In this document: piece by piece, positions 9,410-18,114 of the stretch
Numbering within the stretch: the stretch's first letter is position 1
Layout: the number at the start of each line of letters is the position of its first letter
DNA from: Planctomycetota bacterium
GTDB lineage: Bacteria > Planctomycetota > Planctomycetia > Gemmatales > Gemmataceae
Assembly (NCBI GenBank): GCA_009920765.1
Contig: RFZJ01000003.1
Span: forward strand, 1 to 64,000
Length of the DNA stretch: 64,000 nt
Direction: 5' to 3'
Made by a program: the position numbers and the translations under genes
Notes under the pieces: model-generated
What the model was told of the DNA's origin: nothing
Seen by the model: the letters and a program-made list of their open reading frames with translations, nothing else
The model's database searches: none

Positions 9410-10591
9410 TTAAACACTGAAGAAAATACGTTCTGGATTTTCCAAGCACTCTTTAACACGAACCAAAAAACTTACTGCTTCTTTACCATCGATAATCCGA
9501 TGATCATAAGAAAGTGCGATATACATCATTGGACGGATGACAATCTGATCTTCAACTACGACAGCACGCTTTTGGATAGCATGCATACCAAGAATGCCAC
9601 TTTGAGGAGGATTTAAAATAGGAGTTGAAAGCATTGAACCAAAAGTGCCACCATTGGTGATCGTAAAAGTGCCACCTTGGAGATCACTCACAGCAATCTT
9701 GTTTTCTTTGGCCTTAACTGCAAGTTCAACTATTTTTTTCTCAATTTCAGCAAAGGTTAACTCATCCACATTTCTAAGCACAGGAACCATCAGGCCTTTG
9801 TCCGTGCTTACTGCCACACCGATATCGTAAAAATGATGATACACAATATCTTGATTATCAATTCTGGCGTTTACTGCAGGGAAAGCTTTCAGCCCCTCGA
9901 TAACAGCCTTGACAAAAAAGCTCATGAACCCAAGTCCGACACCGTGTTTTTTTTGGAACGATTCTTTATATTTGCCCCTGAAAGCCATGATTGCAGACAT
10001 ATCTGCTTCGTTAAATGTAGTAAGAATAGCACTACTTTGCTGGGCGTGAAGCAACCTTTCTGCGATTCTTTGACGAATTGGAGTCATACGTTGTCTAGTT
10101 TCCCTAGCAACCTCTCGTCGAACATCTTTAGGGACGATGGCACTTGGTTTTGCCTGGGACTCAATATGAGCAACCACATCCTCTTTAAGAATCCTAGAAC
10201 CTTTACCAGACCCAGTTACAGCAGAGAGTTCAACACCAGCTTTTTCGGCAAGATGCCTTGCAGCGGGATTGGAAACATTACCAACAGGAATGGTTTGAGA
10301 AGAAACAGGAGTAGAAGGAATAGTTGCAGAAGAAGCAGGAGAAGATTCTCCGACAGCGGATTTATTTATTTTTCCTACAACAGCTCCAATCAAAACTTTT
10401 TCCCCTTCTGCAATAAGGATCGTTAATACCCCCGCATCAGGAGCAACAACCTCGGTAGTTGCTTTTTCTGTTTCCACTTCAAAAAGAGGCTCATTAACTT
10501 TTACCGGGTCACCAGTTTTCTTAAACCATTTGGACAAAACACCTTCAGAAATTGATTCGCCAACCGACGGAACTTTAATTTCAGTGATCAT
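9410..10591 (-). CDS. sucB: Dihydrolipoyllysine succinyltransferase, E2 of 2-oxoglutarate dehydrogenase
   Basis: E2 core of 393 aa with three domains in order: one lipoyl domain (about 1-75, lipoylated Lys in ETEKATTEV), a peripheral subunit-binding domain (about 108-145, NPAARHLAEKAGVELSAV), and the catalytic acyltransferase domain ending with SYDHRIIDGKEAV, which holds the HxxxDG active site. The FNEADMSAIM and GFMSFFVKAV segments favour the succinyltransferase (E2o) over the acetyltransferase subtype. The linker regions are Ala/Ser/Pro-rich. It sits between sucA (51 bp upstream) and lpdA (62 bp downstream). It moves the succinyl group from E1 to CoA. Confidence 0.95.
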   Translation of the reverse strand: MITEIKVPSVGESISEGVLSKWFKKTGDPVKVNEPLFEVETEKATTEVVAPDAGVLTILIAEGEKVLIGAVVGKINKSAVGESSPASSATIPSTPVSSQTIPVGNVSNPAARHLAEKAGVELSAVTGSGKGSRILKEDVVAHIESQAKPSAIVPKDVRREVARETRQRMTPIRQRIAERLLHAQQSSAILTTFNEADMSAIMAFRGKYKESFQKKHGVGLGFMSFFVKAVIEGLKAFPAVNARIDNQDIVYHHFYDIGVAVSTDKGLMVPVLRNVDELTFAEIEKKIVELAVKAKENKIAVSDLQGGTFTITNGGTFGSMLSTPILNPPQSGILGMHAIQKRAVVVEDQIVIRPMMYIALSYDHRIIDGKEAVSFLVRVKECLENPERIFFSV

Positions 10592-10642
10592 ACTTTTTCT
10601 TCTTAGGTATCAGGAATATATAAACAGCTTCAGCTCTAAAAA

Positions 10643-13456
10643 TTAGCGGGCATCAACCTTGGTCCCAGCATTTGATGATTGAGAATCAATAGTCTTGTTT
10701 CCAAAAACAGGTAAAGCTTTGGCAAAAAAAGGAAGCTCGCCCTTGAAGGCAGCTTCAATTAATTGCTTTTGTTCACTTTCATGAATTTTTTTGGAACCCA
10801 CCGCAGGACTTGCGCTTTCATCACGCCCAATGTACTCAAACAAATAACCCATTGCTCTAAACTTTGGTTCCACAAAAAACCAGGCCCCCATATTATAGGA
10901 TTCTTCCTGAACCCAGACAAATTCAGTAGCTTTTCCATACCTATCAAGAATTTTCTTCAATTGCTCTTCGGGGAAAGGGTAAATTTGCTCAAGTCGAATA
11001 ATAGCAGTATCAAAACTTTCCTGTTTGATTCGTTGCTCAAAAAGATCGTAATAAACCTTGCCTGAACAAAGAACAACTCGCTTAACACGCGAAGGATCAA
11101 CAATGGTATCGTCAAGAACCTCCAAAAACGAACCGGCAATAAACTCTTCCATCGGAGAAACAGCAAGCTTATGACGCAGAATACTTTTGGGAGTCATGAC
11201 AGCCAGAGGCTTACGAAAATCCCTGTGTAACTGCCTTCGTAATAAATGGAAGTACTGGGCGGGAGTAGAAGCGTTGCAAATTTGCAAATTATTTTCAGCA
11301 CAAAGCTGCAATAAGCGCTCAATACGAGAACTAGAGTGCTCTGGCCCCTGACCTTCATATCCATGGGGAAGCAACATGACCAAACCGCTTTCACGCTTCC
11401 ACTTAGATTCGCTGGACGCGATAAATTGATCAACAATAACTTGCGCACCGTTCCAAAAATCACCAAACTGAGCTTCCCACAGCACTAAAACATTAGGGTT
11501 ATCAAGACTATAGCCAAACTCAAAACCAAGAACAGCGGCTTCGGATAGCATGCTGTCAAAAACATCGTAAGGAGCCTGATTATCAGAAATGAAATTCAAA
11601 GGAGAATATGACTGCCCATTGTTTGAATCATAAAAAATCGAATGTCTTTGGCTGAATGTTCCCCGTCTAGAATCTTGACCACTAAGCCTTACTTTATGCC
11701 CCTCCATCACGAGGGAACCAAAAGCCAACAATTCAGCAGTTGGCCAATCGATTGATTTTTTATCAGCAAAGTTTTGTCCTCGAGATCGAATCATCGTCGA
11801 AATTTTTGGATGAACATTAAAACCGGGCGGAATAGTCATCAACGCCTGAGCTATCAAGTTAATATTTTTTTCTGTCACTCCAGTTTTTACAACTTTATGA
11901 GTATACTGCTTGGTTAAATTCTTCCAAGCACCTTGAAATGCCGACATTCGCTGGTAGGAAACAGGATTGTTTCTCATTTCATCCAAGGATCGCTGAAGAC
12001 GCGATTCAAATTCGGATCCGATTAAAGAAACTTCTTCAGAAGAACAAACACCTTCCAGAACCAATCTTTCACCATACTTAACTGCGGGTGATGATCTCGC
12101 TTTAATGTTTTGATACATGATGGGCTGGGTGAATGAAGGCTCATCTCCCTCGTTATGACCATGCTTACGGTAACAAACAATATCTATAACAACATCCTTG
12201 CCAAACCTTTGACGATATTCCAAAGCAAGTTTCCCTACCCAAACAACAGCTTCAGGATCATCCCCATTCACATGAAAAATTGGCGCAAGAATTATCTTCG
12301 CAACATCGGTACAATAAGATGTGGAACGAGAGTCAGATGGACGGGTGGTAAAACCAATTTGGTTGTTAATTACAACATGAAAAGTTCCACCAGTCGTATA
12401 ACCCTCCAAACCTGCAAGATTCAAGGACTCGGGAACAATCCCCTGGCCAGCAAATGCTGCATCACCATGAATCAAAACAGGAAGAACAGCGCGCCTGCTT
12501 GAATCATTCAACAAATCTTGTTTTGCCCTTACCCGTCCTTCAACAACTGGATTAACAAATTCCAGGTGGCTAGGGTTGGGCGTGAGAGAAAGGTGCAGAT
12601 TTTTACCCTTCGTGTTCTGCCTATCAACTGAATAACCTAGGTGATATTTGACATCACCATCACCAATAATACTGGTCGTCGAAAAATTCTCCTCGAATTC
12701 GGCAAAAACATCGCCATAAGGCTTCAACATTACATTCGTGAGAACATTTAGCCTACCTCGATGAGCCATACCAAGAACAATATGTTCACCGCCAAGATCT
12801 GGATAACTTTCGACAACGGCCTCTAGAAGGGGAATAAGAGAATCACCGCCCTCAAGAGAAAACCTTTTCTGCCCCACAAACTTATGATGCAGAAATTTCT
12901 CAAAGAGATCTGCACGCATCAATTGATTCAATATGTTTTTTTTATCGCTCGAAGAAAACTCAATTTTTCCTGCTTTTTCTTCGAGCCTCGATATAAGCCA
13001 ATCTCGTTCACCACCATCATGCAAATGGGTTATTTCAACACCAATGCTACGACAGTAAATATCTTGAAGAATTTTAATAAGTCCCTGGATAGTACCATCA
13101 GGATAAGGAGTAAAACTAGGGATGGTAAAATGACTTCCTAGGTGCTTTTCAACCAGGTCCTGAAGTGATTTATTTAAAATCTGTTGCGAAACCGACTCTA
13201 TCTGTAACGGATCAAGGGTTGCCTGCAAATGTCCATAATCACGAAAAATTCCAATTAATTTTTCAGCTAGACTGGCCATTGAATCGGTAGATTCCATGGT
13301 CAACTGATCGCCCTTGGATTGCTGCAAGCCAATTTCAAAACCTTCGAAGAAAATTGACCACGAGGATTCAACACTTGAAGGATCACTTCTCCAAGCAAGA
13401 TACATGGATTCAATAGCTTCTAAATTTGGCCTAAATCCCACACTACCTGAAGACAT
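10643..13456 (-). CDS. sucA: 2-oxoglutarate dehydrogenase E1 component
   Basis: ThDP-dependent decarboxylase of 937 aa, normal for SucA. Features: an N-terminal E2-contact peptide (NLEAIESMYLAWRSDPSSVE), the GMAHRGRLNVL block, the ThDP/Mg region beginning HGDAAFAGQG, NQIGFTTRP, and the transketolase-like pyrimidine domain (LWEAQFGDFWNGAQVI, LLPHGYEGQGPEHSS). ATG 13456 is preferred to GTG 13465 because GAGGTG is placed 6 bp before it. It commits 2-oxoglutarate to succinyl-CoA in the TCA cycle. It is the first gene of the sucA-sucB-lpdA operon, and the promoter should lie in the 155-bp gap upstream. Confidence 0.97.
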   Translation of the reverse strand: MSSGSVGFRPNLEAIESMYLAWRSDPSSVESSWSIFFEGFEIGLQQSKGDQLTMESTDSMASLAEKLIGIFRDYGHLQATLDPLQIESVSQQILNKSLQDLVEKHLGSHFTIPSFTPYPDGTIQGLIKILQDIYCRSIGVEITHLHDGGERDWLISRLEEKAGKIEFSSSDKKNILNQLMRADLFEKFLHHKFVGQKRFSLEGGDSLIPLLEAVVESYPDLGGEHIVLGMAHRGRLNVLTNVMLKPYGDVFAEFEENFSTTSIIGDGDVKYHLGYSVDRQNTKGKNLHLSLTPNPSHLEFVNPVVEGRVRAKQDLLNDSSRRAVLPVLIHGDAAFAGQGIVPESLNLAGLEGYTTGGTFHVVINNQIGFTTRPSDSRSTSYCTDVAKIILAPIFHVNGDDPEAVVWVGKLALEYRQRFGKDVVIDIVCYRKHGHNEGDEPSFTQPIMYQNIKARSSPAVKYGERLVLEGVCSSEEVSLIGSEFESRLQRSLDEMRNNPVSYQRMSAFQGAWKNLTKQYTHKVVKTGVTEKNINLIAQALMTIPPGFNVHPKISTMIRSRGQNFADKKSIDWPTAELLAFGSLVMEGHKVRLSGQDSRRGTFSQRHSIFYDSNNGQSYSPLNFISDNQAPYDVFDSMLSEAAVLGFEFGYSLDNPNVLVLWEAQFGDFWNGAQVIVDQFIASSESKWKRESGLVMLLPHGYEGQGPEHSSSRIERLLQLCAENNLQICNASTPAQYFHLLRRQLHRDFRKPLAVMTPKSILRHKLAVSPMEEFIAGSFLEVLDDTIVDPSRVKRVVLCSGKVYYDLFEQRIKQESFDTAIIRLEQIYPFPEEQLKKILDRYGKATEFVWVQEESYNMGAWFFVEPKFRAMGYLFEYIGRDESASPAVGSKKIHESEQKQLIEAAFKGELPFFAKALPVFGNKTIDSQSSNAGTKVDAR

Positions 13457-13620
13457 AAGAATCACCTCGCAGCTAAATCAAATATTTTCAACAGTAATTC
13501 TAACTCAATTACAACAAAATACCATTAAACCAAGCAAAATTTTCACTAACAATCAGCCTCATGTTGAGGTTAAATCAGTTTGAAGTGGTTTTCCAACAAA
13601 AACACCCCAACTACACAAAC

Positions 13621-15354
13621 TTAACTTTTTGAAGGTATCCCCAATGGAATTTTCACAAAAAAAGAGGTCCCTTCATCAAGTTTACTTTCCACCCAGATAA
13701 AGCCCTTATGCTCTTCGACGGTTTTCCGGGCAACGGCTAGCCCTAAACCTGTACCAGAATTACCTTTAGAGCTTTGAAACGGTGCAAAAATCGTTTTAAT
13801 ATCCGCCTCCGCTATTCCTTCGCCGTTATCAGAAACCACAATCTCTACATAACCTGTTTCCGCCGATGGTCTCAAACCAACAATAACCAACCCATAGCTT
13901 TTTTCACGAATTGCATCAATGGCATTATTAACCAAGTTTAAAATAGTCCGATGAATTCCCTCAGGGTCAATAAAAGCCACTACATTCTGAAATGTTGTCT
14001 CCAAACGAATCTCAGCACCAATTTCTTTCGCCATTGGCACGGATAATTCAACAACATCCGTTAAAATATCAACTAGATTTTTTTCTTGAAATGCAGGCAC
14101 TCGGTCCTTTGAGAATCCCAGCATATCTTTTACGAGATCAAAAAGACGGGTGTGATTTTTTTCAATTATACGCAACCCTTGTTCCAACAGAGGCATTTCT
14201 TGGTCTCTAACCCCCAGCTTCAATATCTCTCCCCCACTCTTTAATCCTTGCAATATGTTTTTTATATGATGGGAAAGATGTGCAACAGTTTCGCCAACCG
14301 CAGCGAGCCTTTCGCCCTGCACCCTAGCTTTGTAATAAAGGGTATCCTCTATCGCAAGTGCAGCTTGATGCGCAACTGCTATTGCAAGAGTCAAATGCTC
14401 CTTTTCAAAAGCAGCAATCCTGTTAGAGCTACCTTGAATATCAACCACTTCATCAATTGGATGTTTATCAAGATAAATAACCCCGACTGTAGCGTGCCTG
14501 CCTCGCATGGGCACACAAATAATTTCCCGCACCCCCGAACGAACAATACTCTGAACAGCATTAAACCGTGAATCATTCAAGGCATCGCTAACAAGCACCC
14601 CAATTTTTTCATGCATTACATGATCCACAACCGTCCTGCTAATTAGAGCCTCGCCTTTACCCGAGAATGCGCTTGCTCTGGCGACAACTTTAAAATCCCC
14701 ATAGGATTCCGAGTCTCCCAAAGCGTTTAAAGCAGCCGATTGCGCAAAAGAGGAGGAAAGCAGAACCGAACCATGGTCAGCCGAGAGAGTTTTAAGTACA
14801 AGCCCCAGAATCCGATCCAGCAACAATTGAATATCAAGAATTTGACTGGTTGCATTTATTGTCTCATATATCACACCCAGCCTTGCAAGGGCTCCGCGCA
14901 ACCAATCCCCCTGGGCACCTTCTGGTCTTGAAAGAAGGGCACTTCCTTCAGATTCAGGAACAGTACCTAAAAGGGAGAATGATCGCTCAAAATTATCTGG
15001 CTCTTTTGCAGGTTTTATTTTCAGGCTTTCAAGAAAAGGATCAGCAGTTTCTGAACCGGTTTCACCGGCTAATGGCGCGAAAAGAAGAACAGTCTGTCCA
15101 ACCTGAATTTGATCACCTGGTTTTAACAACACATCCCGGACTGATTTACAATTAACAAAGCAGCCATTTGCACTACCCAAGTCCCTAAATCGAAAACCAT
15201 CTGAAGATTTATAAACTTCGGCATGCCTACGAGAAATCTCAGTATCTTGTAAGCGAATAAAACATGTTTGATCCCTGCCTATTGCACTCAGAGGAGTCAA
15301 TAGCTCAAACCGCCTGCCTTCGTCTAAACCTTTTAATATTATTATACTTGGCAC
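13621..15354 (-). CDS. FHA-GAF sensor histidine kinase
   Basis: Cytoplasmic sensor kinase of 577 aa with no membrane span. The FHA domain is at about 20-85 (AIGRDQTCFIRLQD, SRRHAEV, GSANGCFVN), a GAF domain at about 180-340 (REIICVPMRGRHATVGVIYLD), then a dimerisation helix with phospho-acceptor candidate in LSHHIKNILQGL, and an HATPase domain (N box LVNNAIDAI, G1 DNGEGIAEAD, G2 GTGLGLAVARK). The combination joins phosphothreonine recognition to two-component output, so it may link Ser/Thr kinase and His-Asp signalling. No response regulator gene is adjacent, hence it is an orphan kinase. The ligand of the GAF domain is unknown. Confidence 0.9.
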   Translation of the reverse strand: MPSIIILKGLDEGRRFELLTPLSAIGRDQTCFIRLQDTEISRRHAEVYKSSDGFRFRDLGSANGCFVNCKSVRDVLLKPGDQIQVGQTVLLFAPLAGETGSETADPFLESLKIKPAKEPDNFERSFSLLGTVPESEGSALLSRPEGAQGDWLRGALARLGVIYETINATSQILDIQLLLDRILGLVLKTLSADHGSVLLSSSFAQSAALNALGDSESYGDFKVVARASAFSGKGEALISRTVVDHVMHEKIGVLVSDALNDSRFNAVQSIVRSGVREIICVPMRGRHATVGVIYLDKHPIDEVVDIQGSSNRIAAFEKEHLTLAIAVAHQAALAIEDTLYYKARVQGERLAAVGETVAHLSHHIKNILQGLKSGGEILKLGVRDQEMPLLEQGLRIIEKNHTRLFDLVKDMLGFSKDRVPAFQEKNLVDILTDVVELSVPMAKEIGAEIRLETTFQNVVAFIDPEGIHRTILNLVNNAIDAIREKSYGLVIVGLRPSAETGYVEIVVSDNGEGIAEADIKTIFAPFQSSKGNSGTGLGLAVARKTVEEHKGFIWVESKLDEGTSFFVKIPLGIPSKS

Positions 15355-15405
15355 AACTTTGGGCCTTTGGCGAGCCTGTTATTACATCTTATCATTATAC
15401 ACAGA

Positions 15406-16080
15406 TTATTTTCCATTATGAGTAACAAAAAGCCAACTCTTTCGTTTCTCAATTTCTAAAAACGAATGATGGAGGTTTTCAATCGCAATTTTTTCTGAAA
15501 TGTTGAAACTAGAATCATCATGGCGCACAATCCAAACTTCCATGCCAGCAGCTACAGAAGCTTTAATGTCAATATCCATGTCGCCCACATAAACCACTTC
15601 ATTTTGTCTTATTTTCAATCTTTTGGCAGCCTCAATTAGCATATCGGGTGCAGGTTTTGGGCTAGGAACATCCTCAGGTCCCAGCACTACTTTAAAATAC
15701 GCACTTATACCAAGGTGATCGATCAATTCCGTGGTAAATCCAACGGGCTTGTTGCTGCAAACCCCCATGCTAATCCCAGAAAGGTGCAGCTTGTTTAAGA
15801 ATTCCCGGGCATTAGGATACAGTCGTGTGTGTGTCTTCATGTGGATCTTGTGATGCGCATGATAAGCCTTTTTTGCCTGGCCAATGTCGCACCCTGGAAG
15901 CATTTTCTGCATTAAATATTCCAGCCCATGACCAACATGAGCTTTGATTTCATCAAATCGTAATTGTGGCAGGCGGTTCTCTGCTCTTACAAAATTAACA
16001 CTCTCGGCGATGGCCTCGAAGCTATCTGCAAGTGTCCCATCAAAATCAAAAAGTACACCTCTTAACATTACCATCCCCAT
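15406..16080 (-). CDS. HAD-superfamily phosphatase, phosphoglycolate phosphatase-like
   Basis: HAD hydrolase of 224 aa, subclass I. The nucleophile motif is FDFDGTLADSF, motif II is VCSNKP, motif III Lys is in SPKPAPDML, and the acidic motif IV is VGDMDIDIKAS. The helical cap between motif I and II contains GHGLEYLMQKML. This resembles Gph (2-phosphoglycolate phosphatase), but related PpaX and beta-phosphoglucomutase-like enzymes share the pattern. The start is ambiguous: three in-frame ATGs lie at 16080, 16074 and 16068, and the third has GGGG at a good distance. It faces the histidine kinase gene 51 bp downstream. Confidence 0.85.
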   Translation of the reverse strand: MGMVMLRGVLFDFDGTLADSFEAIAESVNFVRAENRLPQLRFDEIKAHVGHGLEYLMQKMLPGCDIGQAKKAYHAHHKIHMKTHTRLYPNAREFLNKLHLSGISMGVCSNKPVGFTTELIDHLGISAYFKVVLGPEDVPSPKPAPDMLIEAAKRLKIRQNEVVYVGDMDIDIKASVAAGMEVWIVRHDDSSFNISEKIAIENLHHSFLEIEKRKSWLFVTHNGK

Positions 16081-16773
16081 TAAAAATGATTAATCAGTTA
16101 ACAATACTTAAGATACTACTTGGTTTCGTGTTAATTTGTAACTCCTATTGAAAACATTTACATAGTACAATTTGACCATCTGTGCGCATTAGCAGATGAA
16201 ATCCTTGAAATTTTTTGTCCAACACCGGAAAAATCATAGTGGATTGCACGTTTGGGGAGGGAGGCATACCGCCCTTTTAACGCCATAACTGGTCCGGATG
16301 AAAAGACTTTCAGAGTCGACTTAGATTCGCTTGAACACTAATGTTTGCAAGCAAATCTCAATCCCTTTACAGATTGGTTACATTTTTTGCATTGCAATTT
16401 TGCTGGACTCGATCTCATATTGATGGAAAAAGAATTCATTTAGGTTTATGCACTTTTAATAAATCGAGTTTTCGCCCTGAACCATTGATATGCGAATTTG
16501 GACATCTAAATAACAAACTATAGCCCAAACGCTTGAAACATTAATGTAGAAACTCTGGATAAAAAACTAGCATATTTCGGCGATGTTCAAAAAATTAATC
16601 TTAGGGAGGGATTCAAAGATTTCAAAAGAGCCTGACAAGTCCTCATACAAAAGTGCCACAATTCATGATCTTGCTCTGCCAAATTACACTGAAGGAGCAA
16701 AAATAATTAGTTTCTTTGCAATGCATTTAGACTAATAATAAAATAAATGCTTTAAATTTATCAGAGCAACAAA
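16081..16773. other. Long intergenic region, largest gap of the window
   Basis: A stretch of 693 bases between the divergent HAD phosphatase and cytochrome genes. It has no intact gene of normal coding quality and no RNA gene that I can recognise. Promoters for both flanking genes must lie here, but no convincing -35/-10 pair was found. Coding-like traces in its first half are listed separately. The last 250 bases look like unconstrained AT-rich DNA. Confidence 0.6.
16141..16523 (+). pseudogene. Possible decayed small gene(s), unidentified
   Basis: One frame reads from about 16141 to a TAA at 16339 with protein-like composition, for example DHLCALADEILEIFCPTPEKS, then a single in-frame TAG at 16237, then REAYRPFNAITGPDEKTF and VDLDSLEH. 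A second frame (16341-16523, 60 codons) starts as TAATG on that stop and contains SHIDGKRIHLGLCTFN, slightly reminiscent of basic N-terminal strands in tyrosine recombinases. I do not recognise either as a family. An interrupted gene is my best reading of the single stop in an otherwise good frame, but chance open frames are possible. Confidence 0.25.
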
Positions 16774-18114
16774 ATGAAAATTATTTTTTTGATTGCAACC
16801 TTGCTTTCTTCGCAACATAGCGATGACCTTAAAGGGCAATCTTATTTACAAAGTAAAGATTTTGCAGCCCCTTCTTTTACCTTAAATGCATTTAATAACC
16901 TCCACAAACAATGGAAGCTTAATTCTCCCCCTGACTCTAAAACGGCACTCCAAATTTTCGAATCGCGCTATGGCATGCACCAGGCCAACTACCCTAATGA
17001 TGACCTCCCCATGGGACTTAAACTAGCACCTTTTCCCTTAACACTGGGGACGGTTAAGGGCATTGCTCTTGATTGTTTGATTTGCCATGGCGGAATTCTA
17101 AATGGCAAATCTTATCCGGGTTTAGGTAATAATTCACTGGACCTTCAGACTTTTTTCGAGGACATGAATAAAGCTGATGGCAATAAAAAACCTCTCGCTT
17201 TTCGCTTCGGAAATTCCCGTGGCACAAATGAAGCTGGGGCCGTCTCTGTTTTTTTACTAGGATTTCGTAATCCAGATCTGTCACTCAAAACCTCTTGGGT
17301 CAATCTAGGGCTTGATGATCAATTACACGAGGATCCACCAGCTTGGTGGCTTTTGAAAAAGAAAAAATCCATGTATGCAACTGGGGGTGCGGACGCTAGA
17401 TCTGTTCGCTCACTAATGCAATTTATGATGAGCCCGATACATGGGCCAGATCACTTTAATATTAATGAAAAAAAATTCGCCAACCTACAAGCTTATATGC
17501 TTTCTATTCAACCTCCCGTTTACCCATTTCCTATCGACTATTCTTTAGCAAAAGCAGGGAAAACCCTGTTCGAAAACAACTGTTCGAAATGCCACGGCAC
17601 TTACGGGGACAAGCCAAACTATCCCAATAAAATTATCCCACTTAAAGTCATAGGCACCGACACCAACCGCTTTTTTGGCATCACCAAAGAATTTGGAAGA
17701 TTTTATAATTCCTCCTGGTTCTCAAAAGAAGTTGAAGGTTGGTTTTCCGATGATTATAAAGCCCGTGAAACTAATGGGTATCAAGCACCACCTTTGGATG
17801 GAGTCTGGGCAACCGCCCCTTATTTGCATAATGGATCGGTCCCATCAATTTATTCACTTTTAAATTCAAAAACTAGGCCCAAAGTTTTCACCCGTGATTT
17901 TGAAAATAAATATTCAAATTACAACCAGAAGGAACTTGGCTGGAATTATCAATTTAAAAACAATAATGAACATCTTGACAAAATAGAGGCACCAGAACAA
18001 CGAAAGTGGTATGACACTTCAACACCAGGAAGACTAAATATTGGCCATACTTTCGGTGACGACTTGACCGAACAGGAAAGATCCCAAGTTATCGAATACT
18101 TAAAAACTCTTTAA
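16774..18114 (+). CDS. Di-haem c-type cytochrome, MauG/CcpA/RoxA-like
   Basis: Exported protein of 446 aa with two CXXCH haem c sites: CLICH at about residue 107 and CSKCH at about residue 270. The later motif APPLDGVWATAPYLHNGSVP is shared by di-haem cytochrome peroxidase relatives and rubber oxygenase RoxA-like proteins. The N-terminus (MKIIFLIATLLSSQ) is a short signal peptide. It is expected in the periplasm, carrying electrons or oxidising an unknown substrate. The gene abuts the convergent GT41 gene, whose stop codon is the very next base. True function cannot be settled from motifs. Confidence 0.8.
   Translation: MKIIFLIATLLSSQHSDDLKGQSYLQSKDFAAPSFTLNAFNNLHKQWKLNSPPDSKTALQIFESRYGMHQANYPNDDLPMGLKLAPFPLTLGTVKGIALDCLICHGGILNGKSYPGLGNNSLDLQTFFEDMNKADGNKKPLAFRFGNSRGTNEAGAVSVFLLGFRNPDLSLKTSWVNLGLDDQLHEDPPAWWLLKKKKSMYATGGADARSVRSLMQFMMSPIHGPDHFNINEKKFANLQAYMLSIQPPVYPFPIDYSLAKAGKTLFENNCSKCHGTYGDKPNYPNKIIPLKVIGTDTNRFFGITKEFGRFYNSSWFSKEVEGWFSDDYKARETNGYQAPPLDGVWATAPYLHNGSVPSIYSLLNSKTRPKVFTRDFENKYSNYNQKELGWNYQFKNNNEHLDKIEAPEQRKWYDTSTPGRLNIGHTFGDDLTEQERSQVIEYLKTL

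Noticed and set aside
9833-10426. 197-codon open frame on the plus strand
   Set aside because: It lies antisense within sucB, which has complete conserved domains; the frame is a shadow with unlikely composition.
16341-16523. 60-codon frame considered as an intact gene
   Set aside because: No ribosome site, no known family, and it follows a broken frame; listed only as a possible pseudogene.
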